Shown: positions 36,001-48,254, numbered from the stretch's first letter. The stretch: 64,000 nt of DNA from Psilocybe azurescens (GCA_023853785.1 JAJIRX010000711.1:1-64000), one strand, 5' to 3'. The notes: a model not told the origin generated them from the letters alone. Numbers and translations are program-made.

Positions 36001-36036
36001 TCAGATATTTATGTTGAAGATTCCATGGAAGATTAA
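30027..36036 (+). CDS. REV3: DNA polymerase zeta catalytic subunit
   Basis: Rev3 is the B-family polymerase that extends past DNA lesions and causes most induced mutagenesis. The first in-frame ATG is 30027, then LRIFGSSSTGQTACVHIHQV, the Rev3 N-terminal signature. The N-domain continues NHAIALSLKRDPSS, RAIVLVKGVHFYGFHSSYSP and TILQSGSVMGSRFPVYESHL, followed by a variable insert. The exonuclease-like domain reads IMSVEIFVPTVNNKIPNVED and ELDPDILTGWE and lacks the DIE catalytic motif, as usual for Rev3. Polymerase motifs are LVLDFQSLYPSIMIAY (about 33800), LKYIANVIYGYTSASFSGRM (about 34260) and VVYGDTDSVFV (34520). The C-terminus has two Cys clusters (CLSCGEPASQ, CDNC; CTSC, HCESLDCPWF) for zinc and Fe-S binding. 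At least one base is missing (T run 30236-30240), and another frame change occurs near 31500. Confidence 0.93.
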
Positions 36037-36209
36037 TTTGTTTTACGGAAATATCTCGTTGAAGAACAACCGACTGAGATGCAGCCAGAGTGAAAAGTAG
36101 TTTCAGCTATAGACACAACCCAGTGAGTGTATACGTATTATGTATGCGCCAAAACTTCAGTCATTTTCAACCACCTCTGACCTGATGGAAACAAAAACAT
36201 CGTTAACGA

Positions 36210-36977
36210 TTATACAGACTGGTATGCACCTGGTGCCGAGGGAGGTTCCGCAGCTGGCGCAGCTTTGTGAGGTACAGATGGAGCCGTGCGTATGTTGCGA
36301 ACAAAGGCGTCGTCATCCACAGTCTGGTAGCCTTCTCTTCCATTTGAAGTGAAGCCACCTGGCATTGACCAGACTAAATGAGAAGTTAGTCATGAAATGG
36401 TACGGCATACGAATAAGTGCTATTATACCAGTAGGACCGCCTAAATTAGCAGATCCGAGACTAAACTGAGCTCCGCGTTGACGAAGAGCATTGGCAAAAG
36501 CAAAGAATGTAGGCAGCTAAGACGAAGATGTTAACATAATGAAACATACAACACCGGGGAAACCCACTTTAAGCAAAAAGAAGGCAGACAGTGAGGAATT
36601 TGAAAAGTCCATGTTGCTCATTCTTGATCATCCAGACTACATCAAAGATAGTAGAGACTCCCAGTAGTCCAGTGAACTAGAAAACGAGAGTTCAAGGTTA
36701 TTCGGGTTGTCGGTTAGCATCCATTACATTTTGATTTGACGCACTGTTTGCAACGACTGTGATCCCTCTGCAGCTTCTTGGGCATAACATCCAAAGAGGA
36801 ATATCGCAAGATTGTACGGCGGTGTCGCAGCTATTGAAAGGACGAAGGAAAGACCCTGAAGCGTTGCGAGTCCGACGAAAGCTATATTAGAGCGCGATTA
36901 TAGTGACTTGATGCGGAAGAACGCACTGTTCCTGCCAACACAAGTTTGGAGGGGTCCAACGTTTGAACGAAATCCAT
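36210..36977 (-). CDS. AGTRAP-like multi-pass membrane protein
   Basis: The protein begins MDFVQTLDPSKLVLAGT at 36977. After introns it reads AFVGLATLQGLSFVLSIAAT (membrane helix), PPYNLAIFLFGCYAQEAAEG, then TIFDVVWMIKNEQHGLFKFL and LRQRGAQFSLGSANLGGP. A polar tail, SMPGGFTSNGREGYQTVDDD ... SVPHKAAPAAEPPSAPGAYQ, ends at the TAA at 36210-36212. The DVVWMIKNEQ block is the signature of the family named after animal type-1 angiotensin II receptor-associated protein. Fungi lack that receptor, so the fungal role is unknown and a membrane-trafficking function is only a guess. The junction between exons 1 and 2 is uncertain by one base. Confidence 0.7.
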
Positions 36978-37176
36978 TGAAGAGGTAGTATAGGAAAGGA
37001 ACGACTGGTGGGGTATGACAAGTTCTGTATTGAAGAGGCAAAGCGCAGTTGAAGGTAAGATACTGACACAGATGCAGGCGGTGACCTCTTGTTGGTTGAC
37101 CGGCTATGCGGGCCGTTCGTCTCTTGAGTCAGTCAACCTTCTGCTGGTGTTGTGAAAACTCTCATATTGGTCTAAT

Positions 37177-38667
37177 ATGGTTGCCTTCGACACTGTCTGG
37201 CCCGCGGATAGCCTCGAATTTTGCCCTGCAGATGATTTTCAGGATATTTTTGTTTGTGGTACTTATAAGCTTCTAGATGAACCTGCACAGGCTTCAAATT
37301 ACGATGTGAATGGAAGTTCGAAGACCCCTCAAACCCGTCGAGGGCAATGTCTTGTGTTTCAAGTGGCACCGGACTCTTCAGGCGAAATTTCTTTGTGCGT
37401 CTTACCTCATTGGTGTTTCTCGATTCTTATCGTTTGGCAGTCAACAGATACAATCTTTTGACTTGCCCGCAATCCTGGACATGAAATGGCAGATACTTTC
37501 CTTGAGTATCGTGAATACTAAGACCGACATCTTAACAGGTCTCATACATTAAACCGAGCTGCTCCTATACTGGGGATTAGTGACTCAGAAGGGAATGTTA
37601 CTCTTCATACATGGCGAGAGGTCAAAAACTGCCATGGTCAACCACCCTTTCACATTTATGATACTTTCTTCTGCAGCAGTCGTTCAGTAAAATTGCTTCA
37701 ATACAATGCGCGTCTGAAGATACGCTTTGCCTCTCAATGGACTGGTCAGATCGGCGGACAATTGGAACGTATGTTATATCACTAACTGACCTCAGATCTG
37801 AATGAATAGGCTTTCTTTGTTCTTAGCAGCCTCGGTAATCTGGTGGTTTCATTATCGAATGGGAACTTGTGTCTTTTATCACCTGTAGAGGGATCAAGTA
37901 TAGCCGTCACGGAAACGTGGCATGCGCACGATTATGAACCATGGATTGCAGCTTGGAATTACTACGATACGAACATAATCTACTCAGGTTCGTCAGCTGT
38001 TGAATAATATTCTTCCCATTTACCAATGAACGCGTTTTTCTTATCATCAGGAGGGGACGACCTGAAATTGAAAGGTTGGGATATCCGACAAGGATTCGCC
38101 CAACCCACATTCGTCAATAAGAAGTACGATCAGCTTGTGGAATGTATCATTCTCGCCCTGATGAGCAATTTTATGCAGGTTTGAAGCAGGGGTTACTTCC
38201 ATCCAAAGCCATCCTCATATTGAGCACCTACTTGCAGTTGGCGGGTATGTCTACTTTCCGTTATTCTCTCCTACGATTTATTACCGCTGATCCCTTTCTT
38301 TTACTTAACAATCAGTTACAACAACACGGTGCAACTTTTCGATGCTCGCAAACTAACGGCATCTATGGCGCAGGTGGATGTGGGAGGTGGTGCGTGGCGA
38401 GTGAAATGGCATCCAGCTGAAACGCGCAAGCACGATCTCCTCGTGGCGTGTATGCACGATGGCTTCAAGGTCATCCGCTTCGACGCCGGTGGTGGTGACG
38501 ACGCAAAATGGATATCTGGGACATCTCAGATCATCAAACGCTTTGATGAACATGAGTCAATGGCTTATGGCACTGACTGGTCCTACGCCCCGTCTCTGGC
38601 TGGAGAAGATACTCTGATAGGAAGCTGCTCCTTCTACGACCATAAAATGAGCCTTTGGTCAGCTTAG
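37177..38667 (+). CDS. DPH7: diphthine methyltransferase/methylesterase, WD40
   Basis: Dph7 (Rrt2, WDR85) demethylates the diphthine intermediate on eEF2 before the final amidation in diphthamide synthesis. The start ATG at 37177 gives MVAFDTVWPADSLEFCPADD, with FVCGTYKL as the first WD40 strands. Later blades are ILGISDSEGNVTLHTW, SNGNLCLLSPVEGSSIAVTE, WHAHDYEPWIAAWNYYDTNI, YSGGDDLKLKGWDIRQGF, VGSYNNTVQLFDARKL and WRVKWHPAETRKHDLLVACM. The SGGDD-KGWD and WHAHDYEPW motifs are typical of the family. The stop is at 38667, after CSFYDHKMSLWSA. It shares a 200-bp divergent spacer with the AGTRAP-like gene. Confidence 0.88.
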
Positions 38668-38817
38668 GAGTCCTCGTTCTTTTCCGCAGAACGAACCGCA
38701 TATAGAAGATAGCCAAAGCGCGTCTAAGATACATAGTAGACCAAAGTTAAAACATCTGGTTTGCAATTCAAGGCAGCCGGGTAAGATATCAATTATATAG
38801 GGTATATGATGAACGTG

Positions 38818-40969
38818 CTATGAAATGTGTGGGGTATTGGCACGATTACTTTCATCGATTTGAGAAATAGAGAGCATAGACGGCGTAGGGGGTACACTGG
38901 GGGTTGAAGGTACGCTTGGGTCGCGTCGCTTCCTCTTCCAAAAACCTGTATTGGGTCCGTTGGTAATGAACGCTAGTGTCCACCGAGATAAACCTCGCAA
39001 AGAGTCGGGTCGGTGAGTAGCCGCGGTGAGCAGCGTCGAAATAGAGAGAATGAAGGCGATGCTACAAGTTCAAAATCAGAACGTGCTTTGAAAGATGGAG
39101 GAAACATGATGTGCATACCGTTCTGCGATTTTAAACCCTTTATTTCCACTTTTTATCCATGCATCGGGAAGGATTGATCTGACAGCTCGGGGAAGGACGT
39201 ACAATGCCATTTCCCTCGTCGTCTACCGTTTTCGATCCATATACTGCTGCCGCATGCGAGACATCCAGCAAAAACGCAACCAAGAGGTCCGTCCCAAAAG
39301 TCGTGTGATATAGATGGGAATAGTTTGGCGAGAACAAGCGTCCGCGTTAAGCAGACTGTATACCAATACAGGCCAATGAAAGAGGAGAGAAACGTCGCAC
39401 TACGAACCGCACCGAACAGTGTTTCGAATAAACGATGTGGCCGCAGAAGGATTTGTGGCCGGGTTAATAAAACAGGGAGTATGTGGACCTTCAATCAGAA
39501 GATATAAGTGAGTCTTTTCATCAAGAAACATGTTAAAACAAACTACGAACAGGAAGGTAGATGGCAAGCGCTTCGGTGAAGCCCTTGAACATCCTCAAGC
39601 CTGCATTCGCCGTACAACTCCCTGTGAGCCCCAAACTGGCTCCAACCTGTCCGTGAATAACTTCACAAGGCATACCGCCCACGCCTGGGCGGGTCTTTCA
39701 AGCCGAGTTTCTCCCAATTGGCGGTGGCAGCAGCACCTCCGTATGCTGGGATTGCGACAGGATCACCCCATGCAGCAGGAAGACCTAGATCTGTGGCGTT
39801 GGTTTGGAGATGGGAAGAGTGTAAAGCAGAGCCGGTTATATATGACCATGTACCTGCTCTAATGTATTGTAGGACGTCAATAATGCGCCCGTCAAGGTTC
39901 GCAAGGGTACTGATCCATTTAACATATGATCGAGGAAGCCTAAGGTATAATGCGATGAGATGGTGTTTACGAAAGTCAGGTAGATATTATAGACATACCT
40001 TTGCGGTTCATAGAAGAAGCACCACATTATTCTGCGAGTGATATAATAAAGTGAGCAAGGCGAGTACTTCAGTCGAATCAGCAAACATACCTAGCACTGC
40101 ACGCCCAAAACACAAATGCGTCCACTTGTGAAGTCCATTTCTGGCGTATTATATTCTCCCTTCTTATTCGCTCTTTCTCCAGTTTTTCAAGGACGAGCTT
40201 GGGGTCAGCAGTTCGGGATGTATGCTTGTGATCTGAGGTATCATGACTCGAAACTCTAGGAATGGGCTTCTGCAATATGAAAGCCTGCACAAGGGAATCA
40301 ACGGCACGGACAAGGAGGAGCAGGGTAAGGTCGAGGGTGGGTGATGTGCGATTCGCAGCAGCGCGGAGAGCCGGGTGAGAAAGTGCGGATGCGGGTACGG
40401 TACCAGCAGCTACAGCTTCAGCAGCACGCCGGGCTTAGTTGCAGACGAGACGACCGTTCTCTCCCTGCCTGAATGAGGAGAATCCCAACGGACGAGGAAA
40501 GAACGTAGGAGAGAAAGCTTCGCTGGCCTGGGGACAACGCTAACACCCAGCTCTTCAGGCGGATAAAGAAGTTAATGGCAGGCACATCTGTGAATCCCGA
40601 GCTACGATCAGAGGCATTCTCTGTCTTCCCTCCCGGCTTCTTGTGTTGTAGCTCCTTTTGAGATAGATGCTGTATCGATTGCTTGAGACCCGCTCCACCC
40701 GCTACGCAGAGTGTGAATGCGAACGCCAGTCCGTCATAGCCTAACTCGCGCCTGAGGACGCGTTTGAGAGCTGCTATATTCACGGCCTTCTTTGGAGAGA
40801 CACCTTGGACGATGAATGGCACCAGAGAAGGCCCGAGAGAGAGGGAAAGTGCTAATGTATATGTGCGCAGGGCAATCTGCGCGGGGTGCGCGGGGTCATC
40901 AGAGAGCGAAGGGATTCTGTCGAGCCAGGACTTTGTATCGGTCGATGGTTTCTTCGAGTTAGCGGACAT
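38818..40969 (-). CDS. TMEM135-like membrane protein
   Basis: The ATG at 40969 gives MSANSKKPSTDTKSWLDRIP, then RTYTLALSLSLGPSLVPFIV, a first hydrophobic segment. A Gly/Ala-rich helix (LAFAFTLCVAGGAG), a cytosolic loop and the helix SFLSYVLSSSVGILLIQAG follow. Further exons carry RRAAEAVAAGTVPASALSHP, LDLTLLLLVRAVDSLVQAFI, VDAFVFWACSARIMWCFFYE, FLSSFIGLYWYTVCLTRTLV and FLSP-type helices, ending IDESNRANTPHIS at 38818. The repeated ALR/FWACSA..MWCF organisation matches the fungal TMEM135-related family, linked in animals to peroxisomes and mitochondria. One base is missing near 40428-40440. The paralogue-level function is unknown. Confidence 0.72.
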
Positions 40970-41359
40970 GGCAAAGCCTACAGACACGTCAAGGTGATCT
41001 ACGGTATACTGTTACAAATTTCATACCATTTCATGCAACACGCGGATGGACTGGGTCTGTACTAGGCGAGCTCCGAAGGTGTCAGGTAAAGGCAGCACAG
41101 TAACAGACTTCTGCATGTGATATCGATCAATCACAGTCAAATACCAACAATTGCCTGTCATGGCAATTCATACATCGTAAGAAATTCGCAGTCGAGAGAT
41201 GTTTTGAAATAATACAACGAAGCCAGGATGTAACCGAAATGCAGATAACAATAATGTATGTCCGATAAATAGTTACAAAAGGGGTATCATATGTGAAGAG
41301 TCGTCATTGAGTAATATATGCCGCGATAAAAAAGTGCTGAGAAAATAATATGGACTCCC
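40970..41359. other. intergenic spacer
   Basis: It lies between the TMEM135-like start and the stop of the Pex24-like gene, both on minus. No coding frame is supported. Confidence 0.4.
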
Positions 41360-42879
41360 TTACTGAACACACCTCTCAGTAGCGCTACGAGGTTGTTGAG
41401 AGTTAGAACTATTCGGGCTGCTTTTAGATAAGACAGCCGTCTTGGGGAGACTCGCAATCGAATCCCCCAGTCCACTCGCATAGCTCCAGAAATCCACCTC
41501 GGTAGAGCCAAACCCTATTCCAAGCCCCACATTTAGTTCAGGCAAAAGCTCAGCCTGGGCCAAGAGTTTGAGGAATTGGACGCGCGATTCTGGAAATATA
41601 AAGAGATGAAGTAACTGCTGACCCTGTGAATGACAATTGGCTCGAATCAGTCATTCGTGCTCCTTGATAGCGATAGAACGTACATGGACACGGAGAAGCG
41701 CTATAACAAGATCTCTAGGAGCAATCGCGACATAATCTCTGGAGAGAATATCGGCTGCAGAGATTTCTGACGGCAGAGGTCCTTCGTCTTCGGTCCATTG
41801 TTTCTCTCGCCTTTTACCTTTATCTTCAGGCTCAAGGAATCTCTGTTTGTAGTCTGGATGATGAAATCCAAGCCATAGTTTCCATAGCTCGAGTTTACGA
41901 CCATCACGGCCGAAATGTTTCATAAGATTGCGACAGCGTAGCCAATCCGTTGCTATATCGCCCATCCAAACTTCGTCCGGGTCTATCTTTGCCCACGTAT
42001 CGGTGATATCTGTACGTTGTGTAAAAACCGAAGGCGGGAAAGAAGAGGCGATTGAGTGCCGGTGACGCCATTTATCTGAGCTTCTGGAGCTCGCCAGCGT
42101 TGATAGAGTGGCTAAAGTATCTGTATCATCTTTCTTTGGTTTTGCTGGACGGACCATGAGACGTATCCAACGGCGTCTCCTGACCCAGCCACCAGCGTTG
42201 AAAGAACCTATCTGTGCACGCCAATTGTGTCTTCTAAACATCCAGTTATATTCGAAACCATCGTGCTGCACTTCACCAGAGTCGGTACGCATATCGATCA
42301 TCCAGCAACGAGATACCCAATGCCAGTTCCCGTCTGGCAAGGGGTAGCTATCTAAGGTGATAGGAGGTTGTTTGGAGCGTTTAAGAGAGGCATTTGGAAG
42401 AGTGAAAGGGGATGGGTCGGAGGGCAGAAGCGACAGGCTTGAATAGTAAGGTATGGAAAACACAGTTATGCTAGAGGAAAGAGTAATGAATGGTAGCTGT
42501 AGTGGAGACCGGGAAAATCAACATACCCTCTTTGATTTTCGTAGAGGACAGCCCATTCATATCTATCAGTATAAACGCCTTCGCCTGCAAGAGCTGTGTT
42601 GTCCAAATTGATAGGTGTGTTGTCTGCGTCGTAGGCGCGTAGATCGGGAGTGTTTTCTGAAGAAATATTAGAAGATTTGGGGCGTAGCTGAGGAGACGAG
42701 GAATGTCGCGAGAATATGCGAGAGAAGCGAGATTTCTTAACGAATCTCTTTCTGGCTTCGTTTACGACATGAGGGTCGTCTTGGACGAGAACAAGCGGGG
42801 GCGGGGGTGGAGAAGGGGACTGTGGACTTGGAGGGAACTGGTGGATATTAGAGGGGGAAGTAACGAGTGGGGTATCCAT
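41360..42879 (-). CDS. Pex24/dysferlin-domain (peroxin-like) protein
   Basis: The ATG at 42879 starts MDTPLVTSPSNIHQFPPSPQ, a Pro/Ser-rich disordered leader, then RFVKKSRFSRIFSRHSS. The dysferlin-type (DysF) half follows: YTDRYEWAVLYENQRG, then PLPDGNWHWVSRCWMIDMRT, GFEYNWMFRRHNWRAQIGSF and GGWVRRRRWIRLMVRPA. The C-terminal part includes LWLGFHHPDYKQRFLEPEDK and, after a canonical intron (GTACGT...CACAG), HLFIFPESRVQFLKLLAQAE, ending at 41360. The paired W-x-W-V-S/GWVRRRRW motifs define the Pex24/Spo73/ferlin family. Peroxisomal or ER membrane association is inferred from relatives; no membrane helix is obvious here. Confidence 0.78.
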
Positions 42880-43011
42880 GAGAGAATCAGGACATAGTGT
42901 CTGGCAGCGAGGTGTTAAATGCCAGTGAGTGGCTAAATTAAAGAGAATCAAGTCTGTCAGAAACGTGACTGATATCTGCTAAGCCTGGGAGTCGTTACGT
43001 CATACCCCATC
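42880..43011. promoter_or_regulatory. 132-bp shared divergent promoter
   Basis: This is the whole interval between the divergent start codons of the Pex24-like gene (-) and HSCB (+). Both promoters and 5' leaders must fit or overlap here. No TATA box is visible. Confidence 0.55.
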
Positions 43012-43817
43012 ATGATGTATTCTCTTCTCCGACCACTACGACCCGCCGTGTTTGCTAGAGCCCGAATACAGTTGCAGTGTCAGCAGCCTGCACACCTCCG
43101 CTTCCAGTCCTCCGTCTCGTCCTGTCCATCTTGCCATAAACCATTCCCAACACATATACCCGCATGCACCTCTTGCTGGTCTATTCATCCTTTGCCGCCA
43201 AATATAAGTCACCACGACCTGCTCGACGTTCCCTATGATCCGAATCCATTCGCCGTCAATCTCTCTACTTTGAAGAACCATTTCAGAAAAGCGCAGGCTT
43301 TCTGTCACCCAGATGCTTGGGCTTCAAAATCTCCTGTCTGTCCATAGTCTAATGTTCTCATGTTCTGTGTCTTATTCTATTCTCAGAAAGAGCTAGATCT
43401 TGCCCACACGCTTTCTTCGAAACTAAATGAGGCCTATCAGTGCCTTTCAAATCCATTGGCTCGCGCTGAATATATCCTTAAACGCAATGGAGTTTCTATT
43501 TCGGAAAGCGACCACCTCCAAGATATGACCCTCTTAGCAAATGTTATGGAAGCTAGGGAAGTAATTGACGCGTGCACGCCAGATGATATTAGTGAGATTC
43601 ACCAATTGAAAGACGCCAACGAAGGTCCGTGTCCTTTTATTCGGTGTTATCGCACTCTGACTTTGTATTTACAGAAGATACCAAGGAAGTTATTGCCGAA
43701 GTGAACTCGCTAATTAGCGAGCAGAAATGGCAGGAGGCGAAGGCTGCTGCTATTAAACTGCGATATTTGCAGGGCATCGAAAGAGCCATTAAACGTTGGC
43801 TGGATCAGAATACTTGA
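43012..43817 (+). CDS. JAC1: mitochondrial Fe-S cluster co-chaperone HscB/Jac1
   Basis: Jac1 is the J-protein that recruits the Hsp70 chaperone to the ISCU scaffold in mitochondrial iron-sulfur assembly. The start MMYSLLRPLRPAVFARARIQ is Arg-rich and fits a matrix-targeting presequence. Next comes a Cys4 motif (CPSCHKPFPTHIPACTSCW), as in animal-type HscB, then LDVPYDPNPFAVNLSTL and the J-domain with its HPD (AFCHPDAWASKSP). After an intron, LAHTLSSKLNEAYQCLSNPL and RAEYILKRNG complete the J-domain. The C-terminal three-helix domain reads LANVMEAREVIDACTPDD and, after the last intron, QEAKAAAIKLRYLQGIERAI, stopping at 43817. Confidence 0.92.
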
Positions 43818-44056
43818 CTCGGAAATTGCCGGATAATCACAATTTTCTTAGTTTACACAATTTACATAGTCACAATGATGTTGCACCCGGCGTTGAGCTT
43901 TGCAGAAAGTTCAACTACGTTCATGCTATAAGACTGTACCATAACCCATAGAAAAACCTACTTTGTAGGCCATTGTAGGTCAGCCAGGTTCTGATTTGCA
44001 ACAATACCCTTATATCTGAGTCATCACCACCAGTGAACATTGCTTCAATTCTCCGT

Positions 44057-47000
44057 ATGAGACTTGCTCTCTTTCTTCGGCCAAGGTGTCGCCTCCTCAT
44101 GCAACTCGACCCCGCATTAACAAGGCCTTCGAATTCAGCGGCCACTCCCCAAGGCAGCTCCGACTCTCGCCCACCCTTCAAGCGCTCGTACTCTCAACAA
44201 GCAGTTCAGCCTTTACCCAGAGCGACAAGCTCGACAGTACCACCTGCTAAAAAGCCTCGCTCCACCTCTCCCTCTCCTGCCCAGTCCCCGTTTGCTTCTG
44301 CGAGACAATCCAAGCCAGCCATGCCTCCGTTCAAGAATCGCCAGCGCGCTCCAGAGGCTGGACCCTCTTCTCAACCTCGCCATAACTCATCTCGCAGCCA
44401 GGCAAAGGGCAAGGGACGAAGTGTCGTCAAAGACCTCCTAGAGGGTCCATTGCACGACGAAAAGTACATCGAACAAGAGCACAAAAAATCCCCCATACCG
44501 TTGAGCCCAGTCCACAAAAGCACGCCCAAGAATCCACTGAACAACTTTTATACTTTTGTCAAAAATGAAGTACCAGAGTATATTTCGGTACCAGGCACAG
44601 TAATGAGCGGAGATCGCCCGGTTCGCATTTGGAGGCAAGTTGATATGTATTTCGCTCTGATTATTGACACGATCTGACCTTGTTGCAGGACAACTGTTAA
44701 ACTGGACATAGAACCCCCGATAGTTGGCATCGGAGACCACAAAGACAAGAAACAGTCTTCTACTCTGGCTGCTCTTTCTGCTGTGTACCAATTACAGGAA
44801 CTGGGAATCGTGAGTTTACTACTTTATGGTGTATACGTCGGATATTTAAGCAACGTGCCCTTCCACAGCTGGATCCGAAAAAACTTGTACCTACCAAGCC
44901 TGCAGTGACGGATACCACTTTGTCGGACGGAAGTGTTCTTACATACGTGCAAGCGCGCAGCTTTATGGACTACTATTGCCGAAAGTTCTCATTCGAGCAA
45001 CCCGACATCGAATATATTAGTTCGCGAACAGGGTGGGAGGCTATCATGACAGTTGGTGGTCGGAGAATTGGCCTAGGTGCCGGAACAACCAAAAAGCAGC
45101 TTTGACAACATGCTATCTCGATGTTACAAAGTATCTTGAAAGTTGCGATCAAGAATTGTGGAAGACGTATCTCGAAGCTGCCAAGACGGGCAAAGATCTC
45201 GGCATGGGTCCCAGAGTCTCATTCTCTGTGAGCAACACTCTTGGAGATACTATCGGAGACATCTGCTATGATATCAGGAAAACTAGTTTATATCGGAACA
45301 GACCTTCCCGAGTGGCACTCGCAGGACCGGAGCCTGAATTGGATACCAACACCAGGATCAGGCGGCATAATCCAAATGCGATGGAGGCTAGGTCAAGGCA
45401 GCTTTGGGACAAGAGGCAAGCCTATTTGACCGACGAGAAGATGGCACGAATGCGTGCTACCCGAATGGCACTGCCTGTCTATGGGAAAGCTAAAGAGGTT
45501 TTATCACACATCGAGGAAAATGAGGTCACTATATTAATGGCCGCCACCGGTTCGGGGAAAACAACTCAAATCCCACAAATCATTTTTGGACGAATATATC
45601 GATCGTCAAGAAGGATCTACATGCAATATCATATGCACGCAGCCCCGTCGTCTAGCAGCTATTAGTGTCGCCGACCGCATTTCGAAGGAGAGAGGAGAGG
45701 CTTTGGGCCAGTCGATCGGTTATCAAGTGCGATTCGATGCCAGGCTGCCTGAACGCGGTGGTGGTTCCGTCACTTTCTGCACCACCGGTATATTCTTGAA
45801 GCGCCTCCAGTCGGTGCTTGGAGGGCAGGCCGATACCGCTTCGGGCAGTTTCGACGATGTCACACACGTTATCGTTGATGAAGTTCATGAGCGGGATATT
45901 GACACGGATTTACTTTTGGTGGTTCTCAAACAGATTTTGGCGCAGAAGAGAGCCAAAAACAGGCCTTCAAGATTATCTTAATGAGCGCTACCATTGATCC
46001 CACACTTTTCCAAGAATATTTCAGAGACCAAGCAGGTGAACCCGCCAAAGTGATCTCCGTTCCTGGGCGTTCGTTCCCTGTGACAAAGTATTTCATGGGG
46101 GACTACGTACCGAAGCTGCTGACAGGACCTATGAAATGGGTGGCCAATCAAGAAAACGTCGCACAATATATCCATCGGGAGTTGGGACCAGCTATAGCGA
46201 TGCAAATCGGTGTTCCTCATCCAAGGAACGAGAGCCGTGCCGAGGATCTCGAGCTACCTTATCCTCTCATTGCTGCCACTATCACGCATGTGTTACAGTC
46301 CTCGGATGATGGTCATGTGTTAGTTTTCCTTCCTGGATGGGAGGAGATTATCGCGACGCAGAAGGCCTTGAACTCTCCCCTCGGACCTCTACCAATAAAC
46401 TTCAACTCTACTAAATACCCGATTCACCTATTGCATTCCTCGATTCCCTCTGCAAGAGCAGCAAGCTATATTTGAGCCTCCCCCAGCAGGAACGCGTCGT
46501 ATCATATTGTCCACGAACATTGCAGAAACATCTATTACTATTCCCGATGTCGTGTATGTCATCGATACAGCCAAAATCAAAGAACAGCGATATGACCCCG
46601 ATAGACACATGTCATCTCTCGTTTCTGCTTGGGTTGGGTCATCCAATCTGAACCAACGCGCAGGCCGCGCAGGCCGCCATAGGTCGGGAGAGTACTTCGG
46701 AATTTTGAGTAAAAGTCACGCCGATGCCCTGCATCCTCATCAAACTGTGGAGATGAAGCGAGTCGACCTGAGCAACGTTGTAATGCACGTGAAGGCCCTC
46801 AATTTCCCCGGGATGTCTGTAGAAAATGTTTTGGCTGCTGCTATCGAACCGCCGGAAGCTGCACGCGTTGCAGCGGCGATGAAAGATCTTCAGATGGTCG
46901 GGGCACTTGACTCGGCGAAAAACTTGACCTCACTTGGAAGAGTACTTCTTCAAATTCCAGTGGATGCTCAGATGGGTCGTTTGGTCCTATACGGTAGTTT

Positions 47001-48254
47001 CTTCCGTTGCTTGGATCCGGCTCTGACACTTGCGGCTATATTGACGAATCGTGATCCCTTCATGACGCCCATGCACCTGAAAGAGCAAGCGAGGAAGGTC
47101 AAGAATTCGTGGACTACAGAAGGATTCAGATCGGATCCTTTGGCGACTCTGAAAGCCTTTGACGTATGGTGGTCCATGCAATCGCGTGGCGAATATATCA
47201 GCGCTAACCGCTTTTGTGTTGATAACTTCCTGTCGAAACCGACTTTGCTTATGATTCAGAAAATCAAGGCTCATCTACTACAAGCCCTTTATCGCGCAGG
47301 TGTGATTGGAGTGTCTGCCGGAGGTGCTCTTGCCAATGTAGATGCGAATAACATTGGCATCAAGGGTCTCATTGTTCCTCCCGCTTTAAATACCAACAGA
47401 GACTCATTCCCGCTCCTGACGGCTTTGATCACAATTGCCTCGCAGCCCAAGTTCGGTGTTCGTACCTCAGAGAGAAGTTTCCGAACATCGACTGATAAGG
47501 TATGTATTCGTTTGATTCTATAATTATTATTTTTAGTTCAAACATAAACTTAAACAATCAGGTTGCCGCTATTCACCCTTCGAGTGTCAATCATCCCAAG
47601 AAACTATTCGAGTCCGTAGTGGAGAATAGCCCACCCAACGAGAAACAATTGTACGCGTTTGCAGAGAAGCGCAGGAATGATTCTTTGGGCACTGGCGGAC
47701 AGACGTTCCTTGTTGGGACTACGCGACTTGACCCTTTGACCTATATCTTGTTCGGTGCCTATCATGTGGAGGTTGTCGAGCGTGGATTGGAGTGCGACGA
47801 CTGGTTGCCTATCGTTGGAGATGTCAGGGTCCTGGATGAAATTCAGCGCCTGAAAAGGTCCATGGAATCCTGCATGCTGCGTGTTTTCGAAGGCATTACG
47901 ATGAGTCGCCAACGTGCGGGCCAGTCACTGCCCGTTCTCGCTCGCGAGGACGTAGAGGAAGAATTTGACGCTGATGATGACGATGGCAAGAGAGATTATT
48001 CTCTATCTAGCGAAGAGGTCCAAGACTTGGATCTCATGACAAGAGACATCGTAGGCCTCCTGAACCGCTTCAGCGATGAACGGATTGCGGCTCAATCTCG
48101 ACAAACTTCAAGAGCACCCACCCCATTTGGCTCACCTCTACCGTTCGCAGCAAGATTACCTGGAGGTGGTTCGGTTTCGGGATACTCAACACCGTCTGGT
48201 AATAATATGTTCCAATCACGGCCAGGAACTCCTAGTCGTTTCCGCAGGATGTAA
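44057..48254 (+). CDS. DEAH-family RNA helicase with dsRBD-like N-terminus
   Basis: This is a 3'-5' RNA helicase of the DHX9/36/57/YTHDC2 type. The start is 44057 (MRLALFLRPRCRLLMQ, basic and amphipathic, possibly mitochondrial) or 44099 (MQLDPALT). A Ser/Pro-rich leader precedes dsRBD-like segments (LDIEPPIVGIGDHKDKKQSS; WEAIMTVGGRRIGLGAGTTK). The helicase core has ATGSGKTTQIP (Walker A, 45544), CTQPRRLAA, IVDEVHERD (DEVH box), MSATID, STNIAETSITIPDVVYVID and NQRAGRAGR (motif VI). HA2 (RVLLQIPVDAQMGRLVLYGS) and OB-fold regions (NEKQLYAFAEKRRND) follow, ending FRRM at 48254. Four single-base breaks are required: 45091-45095 (missing A), 45583-45587 (extra T), 45966 (missing T) and 46446-46448 (extra C). 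Confidence 0.88.

Noticed and set aside
45033..46475. Helicase called as several separate genes or a pseudogene
   Set aside because: Helicase motifs continue in order across each one-base break at or near short mononucleotide runs, and the same kind of break occurs in many other essential genes here, so indel error is more likely.
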